Source: Phlebopus portentosus
Lineage: Eukaryota > Basidiomycota > Agaricomycetes > Boletales > Boletinellaceae
Assembly (NCBI GenBank): GCA_037892935.1
Contig: JAYXKI010000020.1
Span: forward strand, 62,001 to 126,000
DNA length: 64,000 bases
Reading direction: 5' to 3'
Within the stretch, counting starts at the first letter, position 1; the number at the start of each line of letters is the position of its first letter. The position numbers were made by a program, and so were the translations under genes. The notes below the pieces were generated by a model. That model was not told the origin of the DNA, searched no databases, and worked only from the letters and a program-made list of their open reading frames with translations. Below are positions 1-11,692 of this stretch, piece by piece.

Positions 1-1524
1 TCCTGCCATATTCACAAAGTGTTTCACAAGCGGAGAAAAATACAAGGCGTTGTTATGGATATCAGTTCAAGCTCTTTCTTCTCCAACTCTAATTTTCTCT
101 TTGGCATTTTGGGTCTCTGATGCCAGGGATATCCGGATTTTCCTCTTCTAAGCAATCGCCGAAATACCGGGGGCAACTTGTTTATTACTGGGAGCCAATG
201 CTCTGCAGGGATGCGCAGAAGAATACATGCTAGCTTCACCCAACCGATCGGCGGAGGATTCTGTCCATCCCCCTGTCTCAAGTCGACCTTCTACACAGTG
301 CTTCTCTTGCATTCCTCACTATACCAAAGCTGATATCTAACGCAATATCGCTATCAAAAAGCATATGAGCTCTGCATATGTACAAATGTAGTGGGTTATC
401 GCAGTGACCCGATGCAACATCCAGGCGCTAATTCATTTCCGAAGTGTTCAAGGCATTCATTCTAGCGGTTAAACAAGCTGAATAGATAAGTTTGTAAAGG
501 AGAGTTGTGGGATCGGAATATAGGGGAATAATTGAGGGTGCTGCGGTAGTCTTATCTAGCGTGTCAAGAGTCGGTTTGCTAGGGGCGAAGACAGATCACA
601 AGGTCCTAGCCTCTTATCCAGGCCGATGTTTTTGCAATCTGGATCCTAGAGTTCATCAGCTTAAATCCTTGACAAGATAGCAGGCAGACCAAGGTTAGAG
701 AAAAATGCACTACTTGCTCGATGACGGATAAATTCCAGAGCGCAGTAAATTTCTTAGGAAAAAAAAACACCAGACCAGACAAACGTCGGATGGGCGCTTA
801 CATGGAGGACATCGGACCGGTGCTTTCATTTCCGAAGAGAAGAGATTTCCCTTTATTCGCTGTTCAGGAGTAAGATCCCAGAGTTTGGTGCTAAATGGGG
901 TTCAGCTGAAAAAAGTGCAATGCAGTAAGCCAAGGTTTCAGCCTGCTTGGTGAAGCTGTATATAGCTGGACTTGATCTTAATTTCTTGTGATTGGGTATC
1001 TTCGAACTGACTGCAACGTGAGCTCACAACATCGAGTCGGAGTATAACTCTTCCATCATTCTGAGACCAAGGCCGTCGTGGCCTTAGGAAGAGCAAAGCA
1101 GTGGAGTGCTGATATATCGGTACCTCCATCAAGCAAGGATTTGAATGAGACCAGCTTGAACACCAGGCAAGAGCCAGGAGACTCACAATGCATCATATGA
1201 CTACTCAAATTTCCGTACCCCGGCTTCGGGTTCAGCAACCCAAGACGATCCAGACACAGAAGAAGCTTTTGGAGTCACTATGATCCTAGAATCACTGTTC
1301 AAGTAGCCTTTGATCCTCCCCGTCACCCGCGTGGTCCTATTTGTTGAAGCAGAATCAGGTTTGGGTCGTGATACGGATTTTGGATCACTGGCGGCAGTCG
1401 TATATTGCAATCAACGTGATGTGATCATCACGGTCACGCCACGTCCTTGAGTTTCAACTCATCAACTTGAACTGCGCGTTGGCTACAAACGCCGACACCG
1501 ACACGAGCGAATTTACGACGCAGT
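1..1524. other. Intergenic, no gene recognised
   Basis: No open frame here carries a recognisable domain, and the short frames look like chance. The last 110 bases hold the probable promoter of the F-box gene that follows, including a palindromic motif at 1421-1438. Confidence 0.5.
1421..1438 (+). promoter_or_regulatory. Palindromic upstream motif of F-box gene
   Basis: The stretch GTGATCATCACGGTCACG lies about 87 nt before the F-box start at 1525. It combines a palindromic GTGATCATCAC with a GTCACG. Related GATC plus GTCACG arrangements lie upstream of two other F-box copies (45787-45826 and 51554-51582). A shared regulatory site is inferred from position and resemblance only. Confidence 0.35.
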
Positions 1525-3226
1525 ATGGGGAGAGACGACGCTTTGCTCCCTTTAGACATCTTTGAAATGATCCTTGTCCTATTGGGCAAGACAGACTTGA
1601 TATCCTTTGCGGGCACCTCACGCTACTGGCGCGATCGGTTGTTGCCTAAGTTCTTCAGATCCCTCTGTCTTCGAGTCGGGTTTCCCGTACCAACTGACCA
1701 GAATCGCTCTGATGATGAAGAAGAGTTTTCTGAGGGGAATTTTGATGATAGAGATAAATCGCGAGCTCGAAGATCGAAGGAGTTGCTAGAAAGGTTGGCG
1801 TCGCCCGGACGCGACGAGCTCGACATCGCTCATCTCGTTCGGGAACTGAGTGTCATAATCGCTCATGAATCCTTTATTAATAGCAAAGAGAAAGGTAAGT
1901 GTACAATACTAATTTCTGCTGTCAAAATTTCTCATCGTATTGAATTTAGAATGTCTTCTGCTTGCGCTAAAGAGACTACCTGAATTACGACGCTTTGCTT
2001 GGACAGGGCATCAAGTGCCATCCGACATTGCTCAAATCCTAGCCACTTCTCATCCGAATTGCTCGATAGCCTTAAATTTTAGGCAACCAAGTCAATCCAA
2101 CTCGGTAGCGTTCGTTCTGGAGAGCCGCCTTGGATTTTCAGAAGTCGTGAGCAAATCGAACCATGTTCATGACATCCATCTCGTAGATGACCGTGAGGAA
2201 TACATCACGCACAACGCTGTCCTCAACAGCCATGAGATGCGCGTTTTGGTAGATCGACATTGGCGCCGTCTTAAAAGACTTGCCTTGTGTTACCATTCCG
2301 CGAAGATCTTCACCAGACAAATGCACAGTAGAAGGATTAACGGCATGTCAACCAATCTCACTCACCTGCTTATTGGCCTCGGAGGAGCGTACGCTGATGA
2401 AGAAGACCGGTCTGGGATTGAGACTTTTCTATTACAAGTGTCGGCCCTCGAATCCCTTACGCTCCTTAATTCCATGTCCTTGAGCATGCTACCACGCACT
2501 CACGACGCTCTACCCAAGCTACGAGAGCTAAAAATAGGTGTTGAGCGCTACCTAGACTATCCGTATCGGGAACCCAATATGCGCGAACTTGCAACGACTC
2601 TTCGTGGCTTCGTACTCTCCCATACAAATTTGCATCGTTTCGATTTCATGCTATGGGTGACCTGGCAAGAAGACTGCGCGCCTAACAATTTTCAGGAGAA
2701 CGCGGAGTGGTTCTCCCTCGTACTCGATGCAGTCTGCTCCCTTGAGCAGGTGTCTGCCCTTGGACTCACATTTCCTGGTTTGCTTGAGACCGACATGCAA
2801 GGGGCGCTCGAGAGAGTAGTTGGTCGCGAAGAATTGAGGCGAACGTGCACAGCTTTGCGTCTGGGAGCTCTAACCGACATCCCGATGCAAATATCGCTTC
2901 CCGGATTCTCAAAATGCTCATTCTTCGCCGTTTCCAATGGCCGTCCGCTAGAGAACACCAAGTGTAAATACCGTCCTCCTTCAGCTGAAGAGCTTGTCTC
3001 TATTCAGAATAGTTGCCGTTTACAGCAACTTTGCCTGAATGGGCGACTATACGATATTCTGTCGACGGGCACGGAAGATCGCAAAGTCATCACAAAGCAA
3101 TGGAGCAAAATGCGAGTGTCTAACCGTACGGAAACTGACTTCTGCAGTGAAGATGGGCATTGGTTGATGAAGTATCGAGAAATTTCGAAGTGGTACGAAG
3201 TAGCGAGGAGCTTCGACGAGACTTGA
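1525..3226 (+). CDS. F-box/LRR-like protein, intact, two exons
   Basis: The gene has two exons, 1525-1894 and 1950-3226. The 55-nt intron opens with GTAAGT, contains a TACTAAT branch site and ends in TTTAG; the exons join in frame to give 548 aa. An F-box lies at residues 8-45 (LPLDIFEMILVLLGKTDLIS and following), the usual SKP1-binding module of SCF ubiquitin ligases. The rest resembles the degenerate leucine-rich substrate domains of large basidiomycete F-box families, so a role in targeted protein degradation is inferred and the substrate is unknown. The C-terminus carries a motif shared by all paralogues in this window (TDFCSEDGHWLM). It heads a series of broken copies of its own 3' end (3980, 7925, 10790) that alternate with P450 sequences. 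The best-preserved relatives are at 31241 and 57815. Confidence 0.85.
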
Positions 3227-3979
3227 TAGAGACTTCTTCAGATGGCAGCTCCGCAGGTGGGTTGCGTTTTGAGCCAGAATTGGGTTTGCTGAAAACACTT
3301 TTAAATAGTTAAGTTGTTCTTTCTTCAACCCGCTGCAAAGGTCCTTGAAAGCGCGAGCCTACTATACTTACCTTACTTTGCTTGCCAAGCGTTTCGTGTA
3401 TCATGTATTCATGACCTTGGTGTCAGTAGTCATCTTCCATCACATAGCTCTTTTTATTTTGGCAGTTTGAATTGTTACAGCGTCTTCAGAAAACCTTGTC
3501 GGTGTCCACTTTTCATATATATTTTGCTAGGGTCCTTCCAAATATACAAGCCCTGGCTGTCCTAAATGGTCCAGGCTATCCACCACACACTCTCTTTCAA
3601 AAAAAGCTCACTGTTTTCATGGCAGAATGAGATACTACCCGCTTTCAGCATACAATCAATCCCTCAAGTTTGATAGGAAAATATGCCAGAGTCAAAATTC
3701 TAGAGGCAAATATGTTTTGCTCGAAGTTTGATTTCTTCTGATCTGGTCCATTTAGCAACGGGTTGTCCTTCCGACCTACTGGACCTTCCCCATCAGGTGA
3801 GACTGTGCCCGGCAAGAAAAAATATATGAAAAGTGATCACTGACAAGGTTTTCTGAACACGCTGTAATATTTCAAAAACTGACGGAGAGATAACGTGGAA
3901 ACAGATTATGTAAGGCATTCCCATGTATTTTGTCTCTTCCGCTCTTTTGGGCAGGGCAGGTTTTTGAGTTTTTCGGCTT
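3227..3979. other. Intergenic, no gene recognised
   Basis: This is the 3' flank of the F-box gene. It is AT-rich and shows no coding similarity that I can recognise. Confidence 0.4.
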
Positions 3980-4480
3980 GCTTGAGGGGCCATGCAAGGG
4001 GTGATTGAAGGAACAATAATCGGTCATGAAGAGTTGAAGGGTATATGTACAGCTTTGTGTCTCTAACATGCCGAGAATACTGCTGACGAATTTTTGAAGT
4101 ACCCGTTGTTCGTTGTTCACCGATGCTATGCCATGCAACAGCCACCTGGTAGAGAACAAAGTGCGCAAATCCTGCTTCCGTTGAAAGCTAGTTTCTGTCT
4201 AAATGATCATCAGTTTGAACAGGTTTGCCTGAGTGGACGACTATACGATATCTTCCCGATGCAGATAGACACAACGGAGCAAATGCTCGTCTCGAGCCAT
4301 TCGGAAAGTGAATTCTGCAGTGGAGATCGGCACTGGTTGATGACGTATCAAGGAGCTTCGGAGCGGTATGAAGCAGCCAGGGTCTGTTGTGACTCTAGCG
4401 GAGACCTCCAGACGGTACTTTCGTCGCCATTTCAAAAACGTGAATCGACTGCGAGAAGAATCGGGTTTGGGTCTGGCTAA
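3980..4480 (+). pseudogene. F-box protein 3' fragment
   Basis: This is a decayed copy of the last third of the F-box gene at 1525. Bases 3985-4065 match 2775-2860 of that gene (both run through GTGCACAGCTTTG or a close variant). Bases 4215-4400 encode the tail, including GRLYDIF and EFCSGDRHWLMTY. The parts lie in different frames and no F-box precedes them, so it cannot make a full protein. The 3' part and its downstream flank (4262-4920) recur at 7925-8556. Confidence 0.7.
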
Positions 4481-4920
4481 GAGAATGCTCTAACTAGCTG
4501 AGCCGTTAGTTATTCATTCCGCCTCTCCTTCAATACAAAGTATTCCATTTGACCTGGCTCCATCTTCAGTCCGTTGAGGCAATTTTGTTGGTCTGTGTCG
4601 TTCTGGAATTATTAAATGAGTTGGTTCTGATGGTCGGGCCAAAGAGCTAGCTCCACGATGATACTGTAGCAAAAAGTGTTGGACAATCATAACGATGAAT
4701 CGGGAACACAGTGATGGATGCAAACGAAGTTCCGCGTGGATGGCGTGCTCGGGTAATTCGAGTTCTCCACAACTATAAAGCATCCTCGGGCTCTCCACAT
4801 GGCTTACTCTTTATGCTGAGACGGAACTGCACAATCAGCTGCATGTCGTGGTTGGTTGGGAGTCGAGTCTTCAATATGTCTCATCTACATCACTCCTCAA
4901 CCATCAATGCAGCGATTAAG
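4262..4920 (+). repeat. Direct repeat, copy 1 (F-box tail plus flank)
   Basis: About 650 bp matches 7925-8556 in the same orientation with many substitutions and small indels. It covers the F-box tail, a stretch resembling CTAGCTGAG, and a flank ending near CATCACTCCTC. Both copies precede P450-derived sequence, which supports duplication of an F-box-P450 unit. Confidence 0.65.
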
Positions 4921-5103
4921 AAGTCTTGAGATGCATCCTGCTCGTCCCGCGGCTCTTCCGCGCTTTTCGACCGAGGACATCTTCGAAGGGTACTTACTTT
5001 ATCCCGAAGGGATCTTCGGTAATCCGAAACATTTGGATTGCTAAATTCTAGTATCCCCGTATCCACCATCCGCTGACTCCTGTTTCAAATGCCAGTGGTT
5101 CGC
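4917..5103 (+). pseudogene. P450 remnant (end of exon 6 and intron 6)
   Basis: The translation shows a P450 segment that normally follows the ExxR helix: FSTEDIFEGYLLYPEG, equivalent to STEDDVFQGYFIPKG in the intact P450 at 11693. The next 60 bases match intron 6 and the first bases of exon 7 of the dead P450 at 8770-10404. Everything else is missing. It sits directly after the F-box-tail repeat, as a P450 does in the other units. Confidence 0.7.
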
Positions 5104-5912
5104 TCACCGTTGCAATACAATCCGGGGAAATATCTCGAAGCATTCCCGAGATGGTTTTACGTTGGATCAGCAGGAGCAACTGGAGCTGCAAGCTCTTTAC
5201 TTTCATTACAGGGGCACGAGACACCAAGAAAAACGATACTGGCATTGGTGAGCCTTCCGATCCGCTTCATTACCGTCATATTATCCTTACTTCCACCAGC
5301 TGGTTATTGTGCTTATAGCATTTCATAGGTGCTGTGCAGTCAATGATGCACGGATACAGATCGTCAACCCAACCTTCCAGGTACTCTGACTAGATCTTGG
5401 AAATCCAAGAAGGTGAGGCTGCTTGTGTTTGCTTCCGCATCCGACTCCCAGTCCTTTTTGACTTCTACTTCGTCACATCTGTTTCTGTTTCCATGCACTG
5501 GAGCCTGCTTCCCCGCAGCTGACCTTGCATTTTCAAAGCGTAGACGATATCCCTTCGCCGTAGATGTATTATCGGTCTTTGGCCGGTTTCTTCAGCCTGT
5601 GACGTCTCGTTGAATCTCGAACTCTGTGAGTGCATCATCCACCTGGTAACTGCACTTCGCGATGATGGACGCTTAGCTCGTCCCGCTTTAGGTCACTCGT
5701 TACTCTGTCAACAACTAGCGTCTCATGCTAAAGCTTCACCATAAGTGCGTGCATGACAGACTGGACAGCGGCGAACTGGCTGTGGAGCTTCAGTGTTCAG
5801 AAGACGTTTATGGGACAAAATTGGGCAAGCACCTTCAACGAGTTCCTCATCCACAATATTCCTCCTCATCCAAGTACAAAGTCAACAATTTCAAGAGTTC
5901 CAAAGTCTCATC
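5104..5912. other. Intergenic, no gene recognised
   Basis: This lies between the P450 remnant and the lipase-like gene. No frame has a recognisable domain. The last 200 bases presumably hold the lipase promoter, but I see no clear TATA box. Confidence 0.4.
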
Positions 5913-7804
5913 ATGTCTACAGCCCTGCCACCACATGAGACGTTCAAGCCGACGCTAAGGAAGCGCCATCTTGAGCAGCTACGCCACATCCAGATCCCCG
6001 CCGAGCGTCTCCCAGAATCACCATGGCCTGCACCTCGTCGTGCACCCGCTCCATACGAGCAGCTTGTACAGTGGTCGGAGCAAGCAACCACACAGATCGC
6101 AAAGGCATTGCAAGCCGTGAGTCGACAAATATATCCCCTTTGAATGAACCCTAACAACTCCTACTGAGCAGAGGCTGTTAGCTCGTAAGTATCAGTAAAC
6201 CTCTGATCATTGAATAACGTGTCAACGGGTTTTCTCTACCTCAGGAATACCATTGACTGGAACGTCAAAAAGCTCACCTTGTTGGAGAGCGCAGCCGATG
6301 ACCTAAGGTACGGATAATACTTGCATAGAAAACATCCGACTTGCATTCATGTTGTACACCATAGGGATACCGATAAAGTCTTCCGAGCTGTGATTGAAGC
6401 ACAAAAGAACACCCGAAAGGCTGATGAGCATGCTCTCCAGCTACTTGAAGGCTCGCAGGCAGAAATCAAGAAGCTAGTAAGCTCATTATGATTCCCGGAA
6501 GTATGGGCGATCCAACCAATATGGCGTGGATGCAGGCTGCCCTTTGGGGCCTCGATTTTGAAGTTATCTGCGGTATGTCATGTGTACTTCCTCCCCGACT
6601 AGGACTGACCGAGCTGTAGATCTTCCGACGATATGGTGTCTTCAGGCTTGATGTATCCTGCACGTGAATGCTTTTGCAGTACTCTCCGGAAGAGCACCCC
6701 TTGACGAATAGCCCATATGGAGGTATCTTCTTCTCTATGGACGTAAAAAAGCTGTTCCTCGGCCTTGCATTCAAGATCAGCCCTCTCGCCCTCCGATGAT
6801 ACTGTTGTTTTAATTTCGAAATGCACGCTGGATAGAGGCCGAACCCATCAGACTGGCAGGAAGTTATTGTCAACCTCAGCTTCGCGATGATGATGTCTAT
6901 AGGCAACATCCTATGGGGATCACCAATCCACAACGGGTTTTACCATACAATGTTCACCGAGTTCCCTGACATCGGACAAGCTCCGCTTGGTACATCCCAG
7001 CCTTTTGTTAGACAATCTGGATGCTTAGTGTGAAAGCAAAGACTACATCAAGAACATGATCGATAGTTTCTTGCAGTTGTATGAGGTGCCAGAAGGCATT
7101 ACGATCAACTTGCATTCTACAGTCGGTCAATCAGCGCTACTCGTACGCTCCCTCAGTGCCGTGCTAACTGGAAGTGTTAGGGACACTTCCTTATTGCCGC
7201 ATACGCAATGCTTTGCCACGCTGAACTCATGCGGCTCTATAATAATGCGCCCACCGATCCTGAGTTCAAAGACGACCCACATGCCGATCTCGCGCATTTC
7301 TTTTCCCACCTCAAAGCGCGTCAATTTGTTCTGTGTGACCTATATACCTTTGGATCCCCACGCATCGGCGGGCTCATAGACAACGTCAGCTGGGCAATGA
7401 GCTACAAGACTGCACTGGACAACCACAATGGGCAGTCGTGGCGCATCCAGAACAACTTCGACCCGGTGACGGCTGTACCGCCCGTCATTCCCCTCAGCAC
7501 GTGGAACCCTGTCGACAATGGGTATCAAATTAACGATTCAGCCCCACCGCAAGCACTTCCGACGGAGATTGACATCCAGCCGGGCGTCAGCCTCCATCCC
7601 GAGAACTTCCCATACCATTGTGAGTTTTCGTCATGATGACTGAGACTAGTAAGCACAGGTTGTGATACTGATATGTTCATCACAGCTACAGCAGCATATT
7701 TCCAGAACATCTACACCGCTCCTACCACCGGTCCCAAGATAAAGGTTGATTTGATCCAGCAGCTTCTTACGAAGCAGGGTCTGCGCCCACTGAATCCTGA
7801 ATGA
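5913..7804 (+). CDS. Class-3 lipase-like protein, possibly damaged
   Basis: This is a multi-exon gene whose C-terminal half resembles fungal class-3 (alpha/beta hydrolase) lipases. Visible are GHFLIAAYAML, LYTFGSPRIGG and NNFDPVTAVPP, the last surrounding the expected catalytic Asp. Clear introns lie at 6990-7028, 7143-7180 and 7620-7685 and join in phase; the upstream exons are less certain. The nucleophile-elbow region reads VGQSALLG across the splice, so the second Gly of GxSxG is absent. Around 6770-6840 the frame carrying YGGIFFSMDVKKLFLGLAFK meets in-frame stops and no good splice site is evident. The locus is therefore either a pseudogene or has an unusual intron. No signal peptide is visible at the chosen start (MSTALPPHETF). 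It interrupts the F-box/P450 series. Confidence 0.6.
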
Positions 7805-7924
7805 ACCGCCTAATCTCAAGACCAAATCGAAAGAACAGACAAGGAACATGACTTCATCTCCATATCGCTAATGCAATGTATGATTTGTATGAATGGGCCT
7901 ATTGAATGTATAGCTGTAGATATC

Positions 7925-8165
7925 CGCCACACATAATGCAACGTCGTAGCGTCATTACAAAGCAACGGAGCAAATTGTGAGTCTTGAGCCGTACGGAAGG
8001 AGATTTCTGCAGTGGAGTTGGGCACTGCTTGATGATGTGCCGAAGAATTTCGGAGCGATACGAAGTGGCGGGATTCTTCGAATAGACTCTGGTGGAGACT
8101 TCCTTAGAGGGCAGCTTCTAGTCGCCATTTCAATGTCTGGCTAAGAACATTGCTCTAGCTAGCTG
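7925..8165 (+). pseudogene. F-box protein tail fragment
   Basis: This is a second decayed copy of the F-box 3' end. It reads through the equivalents of VITKQ, the FCS region and the SERYEVA region of the F-box gene at 1525, but in broken frames. The order of blocks is the same as in the fragment at 4262-4480, including the flank that follows. Confidence 0.65.
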
Positions 8166-8556
8166 AGATATTACCATTCATTCGCCCATCTGCCAGATTC
8201 TGCCTCTTCTTCGGTTCGAAGTCTTCCACTGGAGCTAGCTTTATGTTCGGTCCGTTTGGGTAATATGGTTGCTCTATGTCGTCCTTGAAGTCCTTTATGA
8301 TAGTCGGGGCCAAATAGCTGGGTCCGCGATGATCCCAGGAAACGTTGGACAGTCATGACTATGTATCAGGAACGCAATGGTGGATGCGTCTGAAGTTCCA
8401 CGTCGACAATGTCCGTGGGTAATCTGAAATCTCCGAAACCGTGGAGCATAAGTGTCTCCTCACTATATTTGGAAAGCTTGCTATCAGATTACATTATGCC
8501 TTTCCCATATGTCATACGAACATCACTCCTCGATCACCAAAGCAGCGTTACTTCAC
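7925..8556 (+). repeat. Direct repeat, copy 2 (F-box tail plus flank)
   Basis: This is the partner of 4262-4920. Shared landmarks include GTTGGACA near 8352 and a CATCACTCCTCGATCA block near 8520. Similarity of the flank continues, more weakly, to 11445-11530 upstream of the intact P450. Confidence 0.65.
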
Positions 8557-8769
8557 ATCCACAGCAATCCACTTTATGGTATTTTAGAGAAAACTTAAGA
8601 GGACTCTATTCATCTAGTTCCAATGGCGCCGAAAGCGTTTGGCTCAGTTATTGATGCGACCAGAAATCTCCTGGGATCTTCGTCTCCTCAAAACCCATAC
8701 ATTTGGTGAGGCATCGTCAAGTTTTTATCGCGACTATCCCTAGCTCACCCCACTCTTCTAACTCATGTT

Positions 8770-10404
8770 TCTCGGCTCTGTTGAAATGATTGCCTCCTCT
8801 CATCGGGAACCTCGAAGACTTGCCACTGTCCGGACAGCCCGTCTGGGCTCACTGGGCGAAACATGAAGACCTTTATGGTTCGTACAACCAATCTAACGGT
8901 AACCCCAGGCGAAAACTGACCCTGCGTTTTCTAAGGCCCTATTAGCTCAGTATCGGCGTTTGGGAAAACTCTGATTATCCTAAATGATAGCAGCATGGCT
9001 TTCGAACTCCTCGAAAAACGTTCTTCTATCTATCCTTCTCGCCCGAGGATGGTATTTGGAGGCGAAATGTCAGCTCTGCTCATTTTTCGCAAGAGTTCTT
9101 CGTAACCGATGAATTGTTCGGGGTTGGCTGGGGCCACACGCTGGTTGCACAGCGATATTCCGAACGGTTTCGTGCCTATCGTAAAGCTCTTCATGCCGAG
9201 ATAGGCTCAAAATTCTCAGGCTCTGTTGAGCGTTTTAACGGGCTACAGGAGGTGGAAGTTAGCCGCTTCTTACTCCATGTTCTCAAAGAGCCAGAGACCG
9301 TATTACAATTAGGACGTACGCAAATTGATTCTCAGTATCAATTATGGTGACTCACATGGAGCCTTGCTGATTCTAGAATGGCGGTCGCGATTATTCTCAA
9401 AATATCCCATGGATATGCTATTGAGCATCACGATCAAGATGCTCTTGTGAATCTGGCTGAAGAAGTACTTGGCATCTTCTCTCGCACAGCAGTGGCTGGC
9501 ACTTGGACCGTAGACGTACTTCCGTTCCGTTCCTTTGATTTTGTGACGCAAACAATATTGAGTGGCATACTAAAACACATGGTTGTTAGTTCAATACATC
9601 CCGGCTTGGGCACCTGAAATGACGTTTAAGCGGACAGCCGCGAAATAGATGGAGAAAAGCGGTGACGGACTTCAGCGAAGTGCCGTATGCGTTCATCAAG
9701 CGGTAGATGAGGTCAGGAATTCGTGAACCATCGTATATGTCCTCACACCTTGAGAAGGGCAAACTTACCCTTGAAGGCGAGTTTATCGTGAAGTGGTCAG
9801 CCCAGTCTATTTACGCTGGCGGCCCTGATACAGTGAGTCATCCTCGTTTTTCCTCAAATGGGCTTGCACGTCAACTTATAATGTTAATTCAAATGCTTGG
9901 ACAGTAGCTACTCTCCGGTGTTTCTTCCTTGCTATGCTGCGGTACAACGGAGGAAATTGACATTGCTGTTGGGAACGATCGCCTTCCGAACTTCGATGAC
10001 CGTCAAGATCTTCCATATTACGTGTAGATGCGATATTCAAAGAAGTCTTAAGATGGCATCCTGTTGGTTAGTTACATTCTAGTACCCCTTTGCCTACCAC
10101 CCACTAACTCTTGTTCAAAATGCCAAGGTCATTTACTCACGATTCAAAGACCGATCATGATCCAATGACGTTCAAGTCGGAGCGCTTTCTCGACGATGAA
10201 CCCGAAATGGGTCCACATAACCTGTCTTTCGGTTTTGGTCGCCACTCTTGCCCAGGTCGCGAGTTTGCAGACGCAACGATCTACCTGACCATTGCACAAA
10301 CGCTGGCTGTGTTCGACATCAATAGAGCCGTGATGTCTTGGGTCGAGGTAGAGCATCCGCTTACGACGGGTGATGCAAAGGTCCTCGAAAGTCTGAAGAC
10401 TTAG
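8770..10404 (+). pseudogene. Cytochrome P450 pseudogene
   Basis: Pieces of all seven exons of the local P450 type are present in order. Exon 1 has lost most of the proline-rich hinge and keeps only the part around SGQPVWAHWAKHEDLYG. Exon 3 is recognisable (RFRAYRKALHAEIGS), exon 5 contains stop codons, and exon 6 has lost its start and most of the ExxR helix region. Exon 7 keeps the haem loop FGFGRHSCPGRE but lacks about 45 residues before its end. The nearest relative is the intact P450 at 11693, which lies just downstream. No functional enzyme can be encoded. Confidence 0.85.
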
Positions 10405-10789
10405 CTTCCTTCTTCTCATGTTTCGTGTATCGAATGTGTCCATGGCCTTGATGATGATATCCTGCGCCCCTTCAGTCGCCGTACGCTGTTTTTATTAGCA
10501 GATTGCGTCAGTACTTCAAAAAGTATTTTGAGAATTCATCCTAAATAATAACGTCTGGAATCTTGAGTATCGTGCGAACCAATTATGTAATCCACAGGTT
10601 AGTCCTTGAGTCCTGTTATACGTATTCGCGCCGCGATGTCGGCTAGGGCTTTACTCAGTAAGACGCAAAGCCATGCGTGTGCACTTCAAGTCTTCGACTC
10701 CTTGTGACTGGATCTCTCTTTGAACTTATATGTTCCAGTCTCAAGAAATCCCGGAAACATGAGTCCAAGGGCGTGCCCGCTGGCCCTGT

Positions 10790-10975
10790 TCTCGAAGTGC
10801 TCATTTCCAGCGGACGCCAGTTAGAGAAGCAAAGCAGAAAGCCGTCCTCCAACCATAAGAAGAGTTTTCCTCCGCTCCGAGAGAGATCGCTAATTGCGGC
10901 AAGTTTGTCTGCTAGACGAACGAACGCAACGTCGTCACGAAGCAATGGATCAATATGTACTGTGTCTTCTGCAGT
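10790..10975 (+). pseudogene. F-box protein tail fragment, strongly decayed
   Basis: Short blocks match the F-box gene at 1525: GTGCTCATTTCCAGCGG against its SFFAVSNGR region, a CCGTCCTCC block, and GTCGTCACGAAGCAATGG against the codons for VITKQW. The blocks are in order and in the same orientation, again immediately upstream of a P450. Similarity is patchy, so the ends are approximate. Confidence 0.45.
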
Positions 10976-11692
10976 ATAGATGTTACGCTGATATTGGCAC
11001 TCGTTTACCTATCACCTTTCTGAATGGGTCATGAAATTTAAGTTTCAATTTAATTTTGTGGCGCGTCGGGGAATGAAAGGAAATTTGAGTACTACCGTCC
11101 GGTATGAGATTCTCCGGGAACATTTACCGTACCTGTTTATCGCTACACACTGACCCAATACGACCGGATTCACGATGGCAGCGAACGCATACCGGGAGGG
11201 CAGGGCCATGAATCGGGATCGAGTCGCGTAAAGGCTTGAAGTTTTCCGTCCCCGAGGCACAGTACCAGTGCCGGTTCTCCATCCGTCGATAATGTTCACG
11301 GGTAATCGGAATCTTCAAGTTGTAGTGCACCGCCTCGCCTACGCAACAAGGAACAAATGTAGTACCTTGCCAGTTTACTTTATCGAGCAGATTTAAGTCT
11401 AGCCAGTGGCATGTCGGCATCGATGTCGGGGTTTCAAGCTTTCATTATGTCATATTAGGCTACCACGATCATCAAACGCGTGTTATCTCACCTCGTTGAC
11501 CACAATCCACTCCATGGCAGTTTAGAGAATCCTCCCGATAGGATGGTCTCTTTCCTGTAACGGTCGCGCCTGACGTGGATGCCTCGGTCGACATGAATCC
11601 CGAGGCTGGCCCTCCCGGAGTCCATATATATTGGGTGAGACATTATCGAATTTTATCACGACTATCCCCTGCTCAGTCCTCTCTCCCTACTT
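10976..11692. other. Intergenic, P450 promoter region
   Basis: No coding sequence is recognisable. Bases 11445-11530 resemble 8505-8600, and 11638-11700 resemble 8703-8770, so the promoter was duplicated with the P450. Confidence 0.5.
11625..11631 (+). promoter_or_regulatory. TATA box of P450
   Basis: TATATAT lies 62 nt before the P450 start codon at 11693, in the proximal promoter where a TATA element would be expected. Confidence 0.5.
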
